Shown here piece after piece: positions 18,908 to 28,360 of a DNA stretch of 64,000 bases (position 1 is the first letter of the stretch; the number at the start of each line of letters is the position of its first letter). Made by a program: the position numbers and the translations under genes. The stretch lies in contig JANDLU010000002.1 of assembly GCA_024330215.1 (NCBI GenBank), forward strand, positions 1 to 64,000. Direction: 5' to 3'. Source of the stretch: Candidatus Gaiellasilicea maunaloa. Its GTDB lineage: Bacteria > Actinomycetota > Thermoleophilia > Gaiellales > Gaiellaceae. The notes below the pieces were generated by a model. It was not told where the DNA came from. It searched no databases and saw only the letters and a list, made by a program, of their open reading frames with translations.

Positions 18908-20041
18908 ATGGCCGCTGCGACGACCGGAGGCGCCGACCGCGTCCGGATCGGGATCGTCGGCCTCGGAGCGGTCGCGCAAGCCGTCCACCTGCCGCTGCTC
19001 TCGCGTCGACCCGACCTCTTCGCTCTCGAGGCGGTGGTCGATCTCTCCCCGGCAACGACTCGCCTCGTGGGAGCGCGTTATGGAATCGCCAGGCGCTATG
19101 GCTCGCTTGCCGCGCTGCTCGCCGATGGTGACGTAGACGCTGTCGCGATTCTCACCTCGGGATCCCATGGCTCGGCCGTGGCGGACGCGTTCGCATCCGG
19201 AATCCCGGTCTTCTGCGAGAAGCCGCTCGCCTACACCGTTGCGGAAGCCGACGCGCTCGCCGCCGCCGGGGGTCGCGTCGCGGTCGGCTACATGAAGCTC
19301 TACGACCCCGCGGTCATCCACGCGCGCTCTCTCCTCGCCGGCCGGCCACCGATACGGTCGGTCGAGGTCACCGTCCTGCACCCCTCGAGCCCTGCACAGC
19401 TCGCGCACGCCCACCTCGCCGCTCCCGCGGACGATGTGCCCGACGAGATCCTCGCCACGCTCGCGAGCGAGGCGCAGCAGCTCGAGGAGCGAGCGCTCGG
19501 ATCCGCGCCGCCCGAGCTGCGCCGTCTCTACGTCGGCGTCCTCCTCGGAAGCGTGGTCCACGAGCTCGCGGTCGTTCGGGCGCTGGTCGACGACCCCGTC
19601 TCGTTCGAGCATGTCGACGTCTGGCCCGACGGCCGCTTCCTGCCGTCGGTTGCGATCCACGGCCGCCTCCCGGACGGGGCGCGGCTCGCGATCCGGTGGC
19701 ATTACCTCGAGGGACACCCCGCTTATCGCGAGGAGGTGCGCGTCCACGACGAGCGCGGGACCGTGAGCCTGACGTTTCCCTCTCCCTATCTCTTGCATGC
19801 GCCTACCGAGCTCATGGTGGTGGAAGGCGACGCTGGTGGTGAGAGAACCACAGTCTTCCGATCGACCGCCGAGGCGTTCGAGGAGGAGCTCGTGGCGTTC
19901 CATCGGTTCGTGACCGAGGGCGGGGATTTTGCTGCCGGAATCGCAGAGGGTAGAACAGACATCGTCACCTGCCAGCGGATCGTGCGGTGCCTCGCCGAGC
20001 AACGTCGACTCGAGCTCGGGGGCGAGGCGGCAGCCGCGTGA
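18908..20041 (+). CDS. Gfo/Idh/MocA-family dehydrogenase (possible inositol dehydrogenase)
   Basis: The protein has 377 residues. The N-terminal Rossmann domain has IGIVGLGAVAQAVHLPLL and the family EKP motif is FCEKPLAYTVAEAD. The second domain carries the alpha/beta substrate fold with a GYMKLYDPAV segment. In this setting it may oxidise myo-inositol to inosose (IolG role), or oxidise a sugar released by the neighbouring glycosidases; sequence does not decide. Its stop overlaps the GH38 start by 4 bases (GTGA), so it is coupled to the mannosidase. Confidence 0.86.
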   Translation: MAAATTGGADRVRIGIVGLGAVAQAVHLPLLSRRPDLFALEAVVDLSPATTRLVGARYGIARRYGSLAALLADGDVDAVAILTSGSHGSAVADAFASGIPVFCEKPLAYTVAEADALAAAGGRVAVGYMKLYDPAVIHARSLLAGRPPIRSVEVTVLHPSSPAQLAHAHLAAPADDVPDEILATLASEAQQLEERALGSAPPELRRLYVGVLLGSVVHELAVVRALVDDPVSFEHVDVWPDGRFLPSVAIHGRLPDGARLAIRWHYLEGHPAYREEVRVHDERGTVSLTFPSPYLLHAPTELMVVEGDAGGERTTVFRSTAEAFEEELVAFHRFVTEGGDFAAGIAEGRTDIVTCQRIVRCLAEQRRLELGGEAAAA

Positions 20042-22752
20042 AGACCGTCTACGTCGTCCCGCATACGCACTGGGACCGGGAGTGGTACCTCCCGTTTCAG
20101 ACGTTCCGCCTGCGCCTCGTCGAGCTCGTCGATCGGGTACTCGACCTCATGGAGGCCGACCCGGGATTCGTCTTCACGCTCGACGGCCAGCTCGCCACGG
20201 TCGACGACTATCTCGAGCTCCGTCCCGAGTCGGAGCCCCGGCTGCGGCGCCTGATCGCCGAGGGCCGGCTCGCGATCGGCCCCTGGCAGACGCTCGTGGA
20301 CGAGTTCCTCGTCTCGGGCGAGTCGATCATCCGCAATCTCGAGACCGGTTGGCGTCGCGCCGAGGAGCTCGGCCGGCCGATGCCGATCGGCTACCTCCCA
20401 GACATGTTCGGCCACGTCGCCCAGATGCCGCAGATCCTCCGCCGTGCGGGGATCGAGCAGGCCGTCGTCTGGCGCGGCGTGCCGGCGGCGATCGAGCACC
20501 ATGCCTTCCTCTGGGAGTCGCCGGACGGCTCGGCGGTGCGGGCGGAGTACCTGGTCGACGGCTACGGCAACGCCGCTCACTTGTTCGGCGAGCCCGACCT
20601 CGCCGCAGCGGTCGCCGCGTTCGATGCGTCGATGCGTCCGTTCTTCGGCGACGACGAGTCGCTCGCGATGACGGGAACGGATCACATGCTGCCTCCGCTC
20701 GACCTCGTCGAGCGCGTGGCGCGGCTGAACGAGGACCAGGAACGCTTCCGACTCGAGCTCGTCACGCTCGCCGACTACCTGGGACGGCCCGGAAACGGCA
20801 TGGTGCTGACGCGGTGGAGTGGAGAGATGCGCTCCGCCGCCCGCGCGAACCTGCTGATGGGGGTGACCTCCGCCCGCATCGACCTGAAGGCGGCCTGCGC
20901 CCGAGCCGAGCGTGCGCTCGAGCGGTACGCCGAACCCCTGTCCGCCCTGCACGTGCCCGAGTGGCCTGGGTCGTTCCTGCGGCTCGCGTGGAGCCGCGTG
21001 CTCGAGAACGCGGCGCACGACTCGATCTGCGGCTGCTCGGTCGACGCCGTCTCGGCCCAGGTGCTCGTCCGGTACGCGGAGGCCGAGCAGATCGCGACCG
21101 GTCTCGCGGAGCGTGCGGCCGCGACGATCGCAGCCGGCGTCTCTCGCGGTGGGGTCGCGATCGTCAACCCTTCGCCCGAGCGGCGCACGGACGTCGTCGA
21201 ATTCGAGCTCGAGATCCCGGACGACTGGGACGAGGTCGGGCTCACGCTCGGGGACGGAACCGTCGTGCCGACTCAGGAGACGGCTCGGGCGGAGCGGCTC
21301 CTGCTGAGTACGACGCTCCGGGGTCGCGAGGTTCCCGCGGCGATGTTCCGCCGCCTGCACGGGCGGGAGCTCTTCGGCCTCTGGCTCAATGGGTACGCCG
21401 TCGAGGCCGACGGGACGAGCCGGCGTCTGACCTTCGACGTCGGCAAGGAGCCCGATCCGGAGTGGCTGGATCTCTCGTCGCTGAAGCAGGGAGTCGAGCG
21501 CGCGGTCGACGTCGCGCCCGACGACGAGTGGGAGGTGCGGATCCTGGCCCGGCCGCGTCGGCGGCTCGCCGCCGCTGTAGCCGCACCTGCACTCGGCTGG
21601 ACCTCGGTGCGGCCGGCTCGGGCGACCGAACGCTCCGGCGGCGGCGTCCAGATCGACGGCACCTCGATGAGCAACGGCTTGCTCGAGGTGCAGGTCGCCG
21701 GGGACGGCACACTCCGCACCGGGTCGCTCGAAGGCGTTGGCAGGCTCGTGGACGGAGGCGATTTCGGCGACAGCTACAACTACGGCCCGCCCCGAACCGA
21801 CACGCTCGTCTCCGAGCCGGAGGCGGTCAGCATCGAGGTCGTCGCCGCAGGCCCGATTCGCGGTGAGCTTGCCGTTGTCCGCTCGTACCGCTGGCCGCTC
21901 GCCGCGCGGCCCGACGGGTCGTCGCGCGTGGAGGAGACGGCACTCGTCCCGGTGACGATACGAGTCGAGCTGCGCGTCGGGGAGTCGTTCGTCCGGCTCG
22001 AGCTCTCGGTCGACAATCCATGCTCGGATCACCGGCTCCGCTTCCACGTGCCGCTGCCGGCGCCCGTCGAGACCGCCTGGGCCGAGGGGCAGCTCGGCGT
22101 GGTCGAGCGCGGTCTCGAGGTCGAGGGAGGACACGGCGAGGTGCCGCTCGCCACAGCTCCCGCACGGGGGTTCGTCGCGGCAGGCGGTGTCGGGATCCTC
22201 CTCGACCACGTGCTCGAGTACGAGCTCGTCGAGGGACGCGAGCTCGCGCTGACGGTGCTCCGCTCGATCGGGCTGATCAGCCGGTCGGCCAACCCGTTCC
22301 GAGAGGATCCCGCCGGCCCCGAGATCGCGATTCCCGACGGGCAGTGCCACGGGCCCTGGCGCGTTGGCTTTGCGCTCTTCCCCTACGAGGGCTCCTGGGT
22401 CGACGCCGGCGTGCTCGCGCAGATGGAGCGATACCAGCATCCGTTTCTCGTCGCCCGAGGGACGAGAGCCGAAGTGGTGGGCGAGGACGGTCCGGCGAGC
22501 GCGACCGGTCTCGAGCTGGAGGGCAAGGGAGTCGTGCTCTCCTCCCTGTGCCGCCGGGGGGACTGGCTCGAGCTCCGGCTCGTTTGCCAGCAGCCGGAGT
22601 CGAGGACAGCGGTCGTCAGGGGTGGCGTGCTCGAGGCCCGCGAGGCCGACCTGCTCGGCCGTCCGGGCTCTTCCATCCCGCTCGACGGGGGCGCACTGCG
22701 CCTCGAGCTCGGCCCGTGGGAGATCCGGACGGTTCAGCTCAGGCGGGACTGA
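20038..22752 (+). CDS. GH38 alpha-mannosidase
   Basis: The protein has 904 residues. The N-terminal GH38 catalytic domain has zinc ligands in HTHWDREW (His11, Asp13), Asp122 in LPDMFGHVAQMP (nucleophile region) and His327 in ENAAHDSICGC. The helical middle domain and the C-terminal beta-sandwich domains (about 500-900) follow the family order. It hydrolyses terminal alpha-mannosides. No signal peptide is seen, so it should act in the cytoplasm on imported glycosides. It starts with GTG overlapping the dehydrogenase stop, and its 3' end overlaps the convergent GH13 gene by 19 bases. Confidence 0.95.
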   Translation: MKTVYVVPHTHWDREWYLPFQTFRLRLVELVDRVLDLMEADPGFVFTLDGQLATVDDYLELRPESEPRLRRLIAEGRLAIGPWQTLVDEFLVSGESIIRNLETGWRRAEELGRPMPIGYLPDMFGHVAQMPQILRRAGIEQAVVWRGVPAAIEHHAFLWESPDGSAVRAEYLVDGYGNAAHLFGEPDLAAAVAAFDASMRPFFGDDESLAMTGTDHMLPPLDLVERVARLNEDQERFRLELVTLADYLGRPGNGMVLTRWSGEMRSAARANLLMGVTSARIDLKAACARAERALERYAEPLSALHVPEWPGSFLRLAWSRVLENAAHDSICGCSVDAVSAQVLVRYAEAEQIATGLAERAAATIAAGVSRGGVAIVNPSPERRTDVVEFELEIPDDWDEVGLTLGDGTVVPTQETARAERLLLSTTLRGREVPAAMFRRLHGRELFGLWLNGYAVEADGTSRRLTFDVGKEPDPEWLDLSSLKQGVERAVDVAPDDEWEVRILARPRRRLAAAVAAPALGWTSVRPARATERSGGGVQIDGTSMSNGLLEVQVAGDGTLRTGSLEGVGRLVDGGDFGDSYNYGPPRTDTLVSEPEAVSIEVVAAGPIRGELAVVRSYRWPLAARPDGSSRVEETALVPVTIRVELRVGESFVRLELSVDNPCSDHRLRFHVPLPAPVETAWAEGQLGVVERGLEVEGGHGEVPLATAPARGFVAAGGVGILLDHVLEYELVEGRELALTVLRSIGLISRSANPFREDPAGPEIAIPDGQCHGPWRVGFALFPYEGSWVDAGVLAQMERYQHPFLVARGTRAEVVGEDGPASATGLELEGKGVVLSSLCRRGDWLELRLVCQQPESRTAVVRGGVLEAREADLLGRPGSSIPLDGGALRLELGPWEIRTVQLRRD

Positions 22753-24332
22753 CCCAGCACGACCGCGTCCGCCGGCGCGAGCTCGACCGATCCATTCGCC
22801 TCCCGAGCTTCCGGTTCCGAGGTGGCGTAGGTCAGAGCCCACGTGCCGGGCGGCAGCTCGAGTGCCGCCGGCTCGTCGCCGCAGTTGGCCGCCACGAGGA
22901 CGGCGCCCCGCCGGTAGGCGACCAGGGGTCCTTGCTCGGCGATCCACTCGAGCGGGACAGACTCCCACCGCAGCGTGCGCCTGAGCCGGAGGAGCCGCCG
23001 GAAGCGCTGCAGGATCGAGTCCGGATCGTCCCGCTGAACGGCCGCAGTGTCGGCAGCGCTCCGGCCACCGAAGGGCAGCCAGGGCTGCTCCGCGGTCGTG
23101 AAGCCGAGCCCAGGCCCGGGTTCCCAGGGCATCGGCGTGCGGCAGCCGTCGCGGCCGAGCCCGTGCTCGCCCGCGCGCGTGCTGATCGGATCCTGGGCCT
23201 CCTCGGGTAGGACGAGGCCGTCCACGAGGCCGAGCTCCTCGCCCTGGTAGACGAACGGCACGCCCGGCAAACCGAGCATGAGCACCGCGAGAGCGAGCGA
23301 ACGCGCTCGCCCGACGTCCCCGCCACCGAACCTCGTCGCCGCTCGAGGCCGGTCGTGGCTTCCCTGAACCCAGGCGAGATGGTCACTCGCGGCCGCGGCT
23401 GCCGAGAGCGACTTGCGAATCGTCGCCGCATCCCACTCGATCTCCATCGGCTCGAACCAGAAGGTGAGATGAAGGCCGTCCTGATCGTTGACGTACAGGG
23501 CCAGCGCGTCCGGGTCGGCGAGCCCGATCTCGCCGACGAGGAGGGCGCCGTACGGCTCGACGAGCGCCCGCCAGCGCCGATGGATCTCCCGCACCTCCGG
23601 CTGGCCGACGTCGTACACATGCTCGAGCAAGCCCCAGTCGGATGCGATCCCGGCGGGCGGCCCCACCCACGTGGCGGCGGCGACCGGGTTGTCGGGGAGA
23701 TCGGGATGCTTGACGAGGCCGTCGGCGACGTCGATCCGGAAACCGTCGGCCCCGCGCTCGAGCCAGAAGCGCATGCTCCCGTCGAGTTCGCGGGCGACGC
23801 GCTCGTCTCTCCAGTTCAGGTCGGGCTGCTCCGAGAGGAACAGGTGCAGCCAGTACTGGCCCGTCGTCTCGTCGAGCGTCCACGCAGGCCCGCCGAAGAC
23901 GCTCACCCAGTTGTTCGGCGGCCCGCCGCCCCGGGCCGGATCCCGCCAGATGTAGTAGTCCCGAAACGGGTTGTCGCGAGCCGAGCGCGACTCTTGGAAC
24001 CACGGGTGCTCGACGGAGGTGTGGTTCGGGATCAAGTCGACGAGCACACGGATCCCCAGCTCGTGGGCGTCTGCGACCAGCGAGTCGAAGTCGGCAAGTG
24101 TCCCGTAGGTCGGGTCGACATCCCGGTAGTCGGAGATGTCGTACCCCTGGTCGTGCATCGGCGAGCGGAAGAAGGGTGTGACCCACAGGAGGTCGACACC
24201 GAGCCACGCGAGGTGCCCGAGCCGCTCCCGCAACCCGGGCAGATCGCCGATCCCGTCGCCGCTGCTGTCGGAGAACGAGCGGAGGTAGACCTCGTAGCCG
24301 ACCGAAACGCGCCACCACGGCGCTGCGCTCAC
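22734..24332 (-). CDS. GH13 alpha-glucosidase
   Basis: The protein has 532 residues. It is a GH13 (oligo-1,6-glucosidase/alpha-glucosidase-like) TIM barrel: VDLIPNHTS, GFRIDVADG (nucleophile Asp201), LLVGEIG (acid/base Glu267) and GSHDRPRAATRF (Asp326). The usual NHD is SHD here. The C-terminal beta domain follows (about 450-532). It is cytoplasmic, with no signal peptide. Its GTG start overlaps the stop of iolD, so it is co-transcribed with inositol catabolism. Confidence 0.94.
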   Translation of the reverse strand: MSAAPWWRVSVGYEVYLRSFSDSSGDGIGDLPGLRERLGHLAWLGVDLLWVTPFFRSPMHDQGYDISDYRDVDPTYGTLADFDSLVADAHELGIRVLVDLIPNHTSVEHPWFQESRSARDNPFRDYYIWRDPARGGGPPNNWVSVFGGPAWTLDETTGQYWLHLFLSEQPDLNWRDERVARELDGSMRFWLERGADGFRIDVADGLVKHPDLPDNPVAAATWVGPPAGIASDWGLLEHVYDVGQPEVREIHRRWRALVEPYGALLVGEIGLADPDALALYVNDQDGLHLTFWFEPMEIEWDAATIRKSLSAAAAASDHLAWVQGSHDRPRAATRFGGGDVGRARSLALAVLMLGLPGVPFVYQGEELGLVDGLVLPEEAQDPISTRAGEHGLGRDGCRTPMPWEPGPGLGFTTAEQPWLPFGGRSAADTAAVQRDDPDSILQRFRRLLRLRRTLRWESVPLEWIAEQGPLVAYRRGAVLVAANCGDEPAALELPPGTWALTYATSEPEAREANGSVELAPADAVVLGQSRLS

Positions 24333-26212
24333 GGGTCGAGATACGGCCGTTGCGCCGCGCGGGCCCGCTCGTAGGAGCGACGCGCCTCATGCACGGCTTC
24401 GGTCTCGGAGACCTCGGCCGGCGGAACTTCCCACCAGCTCTCGTAGCCCGGCACCGCCTCGTAGCGGTCGACCGGAACGTAGATGACGACCGTGCGGTCG
24501 ATCGACTTCGCCTGCTCGAGCGCCGCGTGCAGCTCTCCGACCGTGTCCGCCCGGAGCACGTGTGCCCCGAGCGAGGCCGCGTTCGCGGCGAGGTCGACCG
24601 GGAGCCCGTCGTCCCGCTCCTCGCTGTCGAGGCCGAGGGAGCCGGCCCGCCGGTAGCGGTAGAGGGTGCCGAAACCGTCCGCCCCGAGCGAGCGGGAGAG
24701 GCTTCCGATCGAGGCGAAGCCTTCGTTGTCGAGGAGGAGGATGGTCAGCTTGCAGGCTTCCTGGATCGAGGTGACGATCTCCTGCGCCAGCATCAGATAC
24801 GAGCCGTCGCCGACGAGGACATACACCTCCCGATCGGGAGCCGCGAGCTTGACGCCGAGCCCGCCGGCGATCTCGTAGCCCATGCACGAGAAGCCGTACT
24901 CGACGTGGTACCCCTTTGGGTCGCGCGTCCGCCAGAGCTTGTGCAGGTCGCCGGGAAGCGATCCGGCCGCGCTCACGACGACGTCGGCGGGCGCGGAGAA
25001 TGCGTTGACGGCGCCGATCACCTCGCTCTGCGTGGGGAGCGGCGCCCCCGCGCGGGCGTAGAGGCGCGTCACCTCGGCGTCCCACTCGGCCGTGAGCCCG
25101 GCAATCTCGGCGCGGTACGCGGGCTCGACCGACCACCCGTCGAGCAGCTCGCTCAAGCGCTCGAGCGTCGCGCGGGCGTCGCCGACCAGCATCGCGGCCG
25201 CGTGCTTCGCGGCGTCGAGCTCGGCGACGTTGACGTTGACGAATCGGACGTCCGGATGCCGGAAAGCCGTGCGGGATGCCGTTGTGAAGTCGCTCCAGCG
25301 CGTGCCGACGCCGATCACGAGGTCGGCGGAGGCCGCGAGCCTGTTCGCGGCGAGCGTGCCCGTCGCACCGATCCCGCCGGCTGCGCAGGGATGATCGAAG
25401 GGAAGCGCGCCCTTGCCTGCCTGCGTCTCGCCGACGGGAATTCCGGTCGCGGCGACGAGCGCGCGCAACGCCTCGGTCGCCTCGGAGTAGATGACCCCTC
25501 CACCGGCGACGAGCAACGGCCGTCGCGCTCTTCGGATCAGCTCGGCGGCCCGCGTCAGCACCGCCGCGTCCGGGAGCGGGCGCGGGACCTGCCACACCCG
25601 GCGCTGGAAGAGCTCGACCGGAAAGTCGTGGGCCTCGGTCTGTACGTCCTGGGGCAGCGCGAGCGTCACCGCCCCGGTCTCCGCCTGGCTCGTCAGCACC
25701 CGCATCGCGGCGAGCATCGCCGAGACGAGCTGCTCCGGCCGCTCGACTCGGTCGAAGTAGCGCGAGACGGGGACGAAGCAGTCGTTGGCGGAGACGTCAC
25801 CGCGACTCGGCGCCTCGACCTGCTGCAGCACGGGCTCCGCTCGGCGGGTCGCGAACACGTCACCGGGCAGGAGCAGGACGGGCACACGGTTCACGGTTGC
25901 GAGCGCGGCGCCCGTGACCATGTTCGTCGCGCCCGGGCCCACCGAGGTCGTGCAGGCGAAGGTCGACAGCCGGTTTCTCATCCGCGCGTAGCCCACGGCC
26001 GTGTGCACCATCGCCTGCTCGTTACGGGCCTGGTAGTACGTCAGGAGGTCGGGCCGCTCGTGCAGGGCCTGGCCGACGCCGGCGACGTTGCCGTGACCGA
26101 AGATGCCGAAGCAGCCGGCGAAGAACTGGTGCTCGGCCCCGTCGCGCTCGACCACCTGCCGCGCGAGGAAGTGGACGAGGGCTTGGGCCACGGTCAACCG
26201 CGTCGTCGCCAT
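24329..26212 (-). CDS. iolD: 3D-(3,5/4)-trihydroxycyclohexane-1,2-dione hydrolase
   Basis: The protein has 627 residues and three ThDP-enzyme domains. The ThDP/magnesium motif is VLVGDGSYLMLAQEI with a downstream Asn (LLLDNEGF) near residue 470. The N-terminal catalytic Glu is in YQARNEQAMVHTA. Family-specific sequence GYHVEYGFSCMGYEIAGGLG identifies IolD, which opens the inositol ring to 5-deoxyglucuronate. The start is ATG 26212; a very long in-frame extension upstream has no similarity to the family and runs antisense to real genes. The GH13 gene follows by overlap. Confidence 0.95.
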   Translation of the reverse strand: MATTRLTVAQALVHFLARQVVERDGAEHQFFAGCFGIFGHGNVAGVGQALHERPDLLTYYQARNEQAMVHTAVGYARMRNRLSTFACTTSVGPGATNMVTGAALATVNRVPVLLLPGDVFATRRAEPVLQQVEAPSRGDVSANDCFVPVSRYFDRVERPEQLVSAMLAAMRVLTSQAETGAVTLALPQDVQTEAHDFPVELFQRRVWQVPRPLPDAAVLTRAAELIRRARRPLLVAGGGVIYSEATEALRALVAATGIPVGETQAGKGALPFDHPCAAGGIGATGTLAANRLAASADLVIGVGTRWSDFTTASRTAFRHPDVRFVNVNVAELDAAKHAAAMLVGDARATLERLSELLDGWSVEPAYRAEIAGLTAEWDAEVTRLYARAGAPLPTQSEVIGAVNAFSAPADVVVSAAGSLPGDLHKLWRTRDPKGYHVEYGFSCMGYEIAGGLGVKLAAPDREVYVLVGDGSYLMLAQEIVTSIQEACKLTILLLDNEGFASIGSLSRSLGADGFGTLYRYRRAGSLGLDSEERDDGLPVDLAANAASLGAHVLRADTVGELHAALEQAKSIDRTVVIYVPVDRYEAVPGYESWWEVPPAEVSETEAVHEARRSYERARAAQRPYLDP

Positions 26213-26305
26213 CGCCAGATCGTAGGCGCGCGCCGGTTCCGCGCGCGCGGCCATGCGATCACGGTCTGAAGTCTGCCCCGACGGTGCGGCCGTTACTCTC
26301 GACAC

Positions 26306-27037
26306 GTGGGCCTCGAAGGCAAGACCGCGATCGTCACCGGCGCATCGAGCGGGATCGGGGCCGCGGTCGTCCGCTCGCTGCTGGCCGAGGGAGTCCGCGT
26401 CGCGGGCGGGGCGCGACGCGTGGATCGGATCGAAGCGGCGGTAGCGCTGCCGCTCGACGTCACCGACCAGGCGAGCAGCGAGCGGTTCGTCGCGGCAGCG
26501 GTCGCCGAGCTCGGCGCGATCGACATCCTCTTCAACAGCGCGGGCCTCGCCCTCGGCCGTGTGCCCGTGGACGAGTCGACCGAGGAGGACGAGCGCGTCG
26601 TCCTCGAGACGAACGTCGTGGGCCTGATGAGGATGACGCGTCTCTGCCTCCCGCACATCAGAGACGGCGGTCACATCGTCAACATGGGCTCGATCGCGGG
26701 CCGCCAGGCGTACCCGAACGGGTCCGCCTACATCGCCTCGAAGTTCGCGGTGCGCGGCTATACCTACGCGCTGCGGGAGGACCTGCTCGGGCGGCCGATC
26801 CGGATCACGACCGTCGACGCGGGTCTCGTCGAGACGGAGTTCTCGGTCGTGCGGTTCCGCGGCGACGAGGAGGCGGCGAGGGCGGTCTACGAAGGACTGG
26901 AGCCGGTGACGGCGGACGAGGTCGCCGACTGCGTCCTTTTCGCGCTCACCCGACCGCCGCACGTGAACGTCGACGAGATCGTGGTCAAGGCGCTCGCCCA
27001 GTCGAGCGGGGCGCGGATCGTCCGCGAGCAGCCCTAG
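26306..27037 (+). CDS. Short-chain dehydrogenase/reductase
   Basis: The protein has 243 residues. It is a classical SDR: TGASSGIG (about 11-18), NSAG, the catalytic Ser in NMGSIAG and the Tyr-x-x-x-Lys in AYIASKFAVRGY. PIRITTVDAGLVETEFS after the active site resembles the YdfG/serine 3-dehydrogenase group; the substrate is unknown. It starts with GTG 26306, divergent from iolD with a 93-base gap. A perfect palindrome covers its stop codon. Confidence 0.9.
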   Translation: MGLEGKTAIVTGASSGIGAAVVRSLLAEGVRVAGGARRVDRIEAAVALPLDVTDQASSERFVAAAVAELGAIDILFNSAGLALGRVPVDESTEEDERVVLETNVVGLMRMTRLCLPHIRDGGHIVNMGSIAGRQAYPNGSAYIASKFAVRGYTYALREDLLGRPIRITTVDAGLVETEFSVVRFRGDEEAARAVYEGLEPVTADEVADCVLFALTRPPHVNVDEIVVKALAQSSGARIVREQP

Positions 27038-27054
27038 TGGCTCTGAGCCACTAG
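27034..27054. repeat. Perfect palindrome over SDR stop / MATE start
   Basis: Arms CTAGTGGCTC and GAGCCACTAG (10 bp each) are separated by one T. The palindrome includes the TAG stop of the SDR gene (27035-27037) and ends 4 bases before the GTG of the MATE gene. No T-run follows, so it is either a non-canonical terminator or an operator for a dimeric regulator. Confidence 0.75.
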
Positions 27055-27058
27055 GTTC

Positions 27059-28360
27059 GTGCGGCTGCGGAGTCAGTACGACCGCGAGATCCTGCGGCTG
27101 GCGGTGCCCGCACTCGGAGCGCTCGCGGCCGAGCCGTCCTACATCCTCGTCGACACCGCGATCGTCGGGCACCTGGGGCGACCGCAGCTCGCCGCCCTCG
27201 GGATTGCGGCGACGGTACTGACGGCCCTCTTCGCCGTCTTCAACTTCCTGCAGTACGGGACGACCGCACAGGTCGGCCGCGCCTCGGGTGCCGGGCAGGA
27301 GCGGGCCGCGCGGCAGCTCGGGGCGCAGGCGCTGTGGCTCTGCCTCGGCGTCGGGCTGGCGCTGACGGCGCTCGTGATCGCGCTCGCGCCGGCGATCGTG
27401 GGCGCGATGGGCGGTGAGGGCCAGACCGCCGACTACGCCGTCACCTACCTCCGAATCGTCTCGCTCGGGCTGCCCTTCGCGTTCCTCGCGATCGGCGCAC
27501 AGGGCTATCTCCGTGGCGTGGCCGACCTGCGCACGCCGCTGCGGGTCCTGATCGCGGGCAACGTCGCCAACGTGATCCTGGAGGTGCTCTTCGTCTACGG
27601 CTTCGGCTGGGGAATCGAGGGCTCGGCGTGGGGGACGGTGCTCGCGCAGGCGGGGATGGGCGGGGCGTTCGTCGCGCTGCTCCTGCGCTCGGCGCGCGGC
27701 GACATGCGGCCCCGCATTGCGCTGATGCGCCGGCTCGTCAAGGTGGGACGGCACATCTTCGTCCGCACGGCCGCGCTGATGGCCGCGTTCACGCTCGCGG
27801 GCGCGCTCGTGACGCGCTTCGGGGACGCCTCGATCGCCGCGCACCAGATCGCCTTCCAGCTCTGGCTCTTCCTCGCGCTCGTGCTCGACGCGATCGCGAT
27901 CGCCGGCCAGGTGCTCGTCGGCCGCGGGCTGGGCGCCGGCGACACCGAGCGCGCCTACGAGGCGAGCGCGCGGATGATCTGGCTCGCCGTCTACGCCGGC
28001 GTGATCTTCGCCGCGATCCTCGTCGCGCTCGCGGGTCTCCTGCCGCGCGCGTTCACGAGCGACGAGCTCGTGCTCGAGCGGGTCGCCGCGATCTGGCTCC
28101 TCTTCGCCCTGATGCAGCCGCTGAACGGTGCCGTCTTCGCGCTCGACGGGATCCTGATCGGCGCCGGCGACGGGCCGTACCTTGCCTGGTCGATGGTCGT
28201 CGCCTTCGTCGCGTCCGCGGCTGTCGCGGTAGCCGCCTACGCGCTCGAATGGGGGATCGTCGGCGTCTGGGCCGCGCTCGTCGTCCTGATCGTCGTCCGG
28301 CTCGTGCTGATGTGGCGCCGCTTCGCCAGCCGCCGCTGGCTCGTCACGGGGTGGGCGTGA
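27059..28360 (+). CDS. MATE-family multidrug/drug:cation exporter (DinF-like)
   Basis: The protein has 433 residues with about 12 hydrophobic helices in two halves. DinF-type features are EPSYILVDTAIVGHLG near the N-terminus and the repeated FGDASIAAHQIAFQLW in the second half. It exports organic cations by proton or sodium antiport in the cytoplasmic membrane. The GTG start has no clear Shine-Dalgarno; a palindrome sits immediately upstream. It converges on an MFS gene with a 17-base overlap. Confidence 0.92.
   Translation: MRLRSQYDREILRLAVPALGALAAEPSYILVDTAIVGHLGRPQLAALGIAATVLTALFAVFNFLQYGTTAQVGRASGAGQERAARQLGAQALWLCLGVGLALTALVIALAPAIVGAMGGEGQTADYAVTYLRIVSLGLPFAFLAIGAQGYLRGVADLRTPLRVLIAGNVANVILEVLFVYGFGWGIEGSAWGTVLAQAGMGGAFVALLLRSARGDMRPRIALMRRLVKVGRHIFVRTAALMAAFTLAGALVTRFGDASIAAHQIAFQLWLFLALVLDAIAIAGQVLVGRGLGAGDTERAYEASARMIWLAVYAGVIFAAILVALAGLLPRAFTSDELVLERVAAIWLLFALMQPLNGAVFALDGILIGAGDGPYLAWSMVVAFVASAAVAVAAYALEWGIVGVWAALVVLIVVRLVLMWRRFASRRWLVTGWA

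Noticed and set aside
19786-22968. 1060-codon minus-strand frame opposite GH38
   Set aside because: Low-complexity Arg/Glu/Asp-rich translation; GH38 on the plus strand has its catalytic residues.
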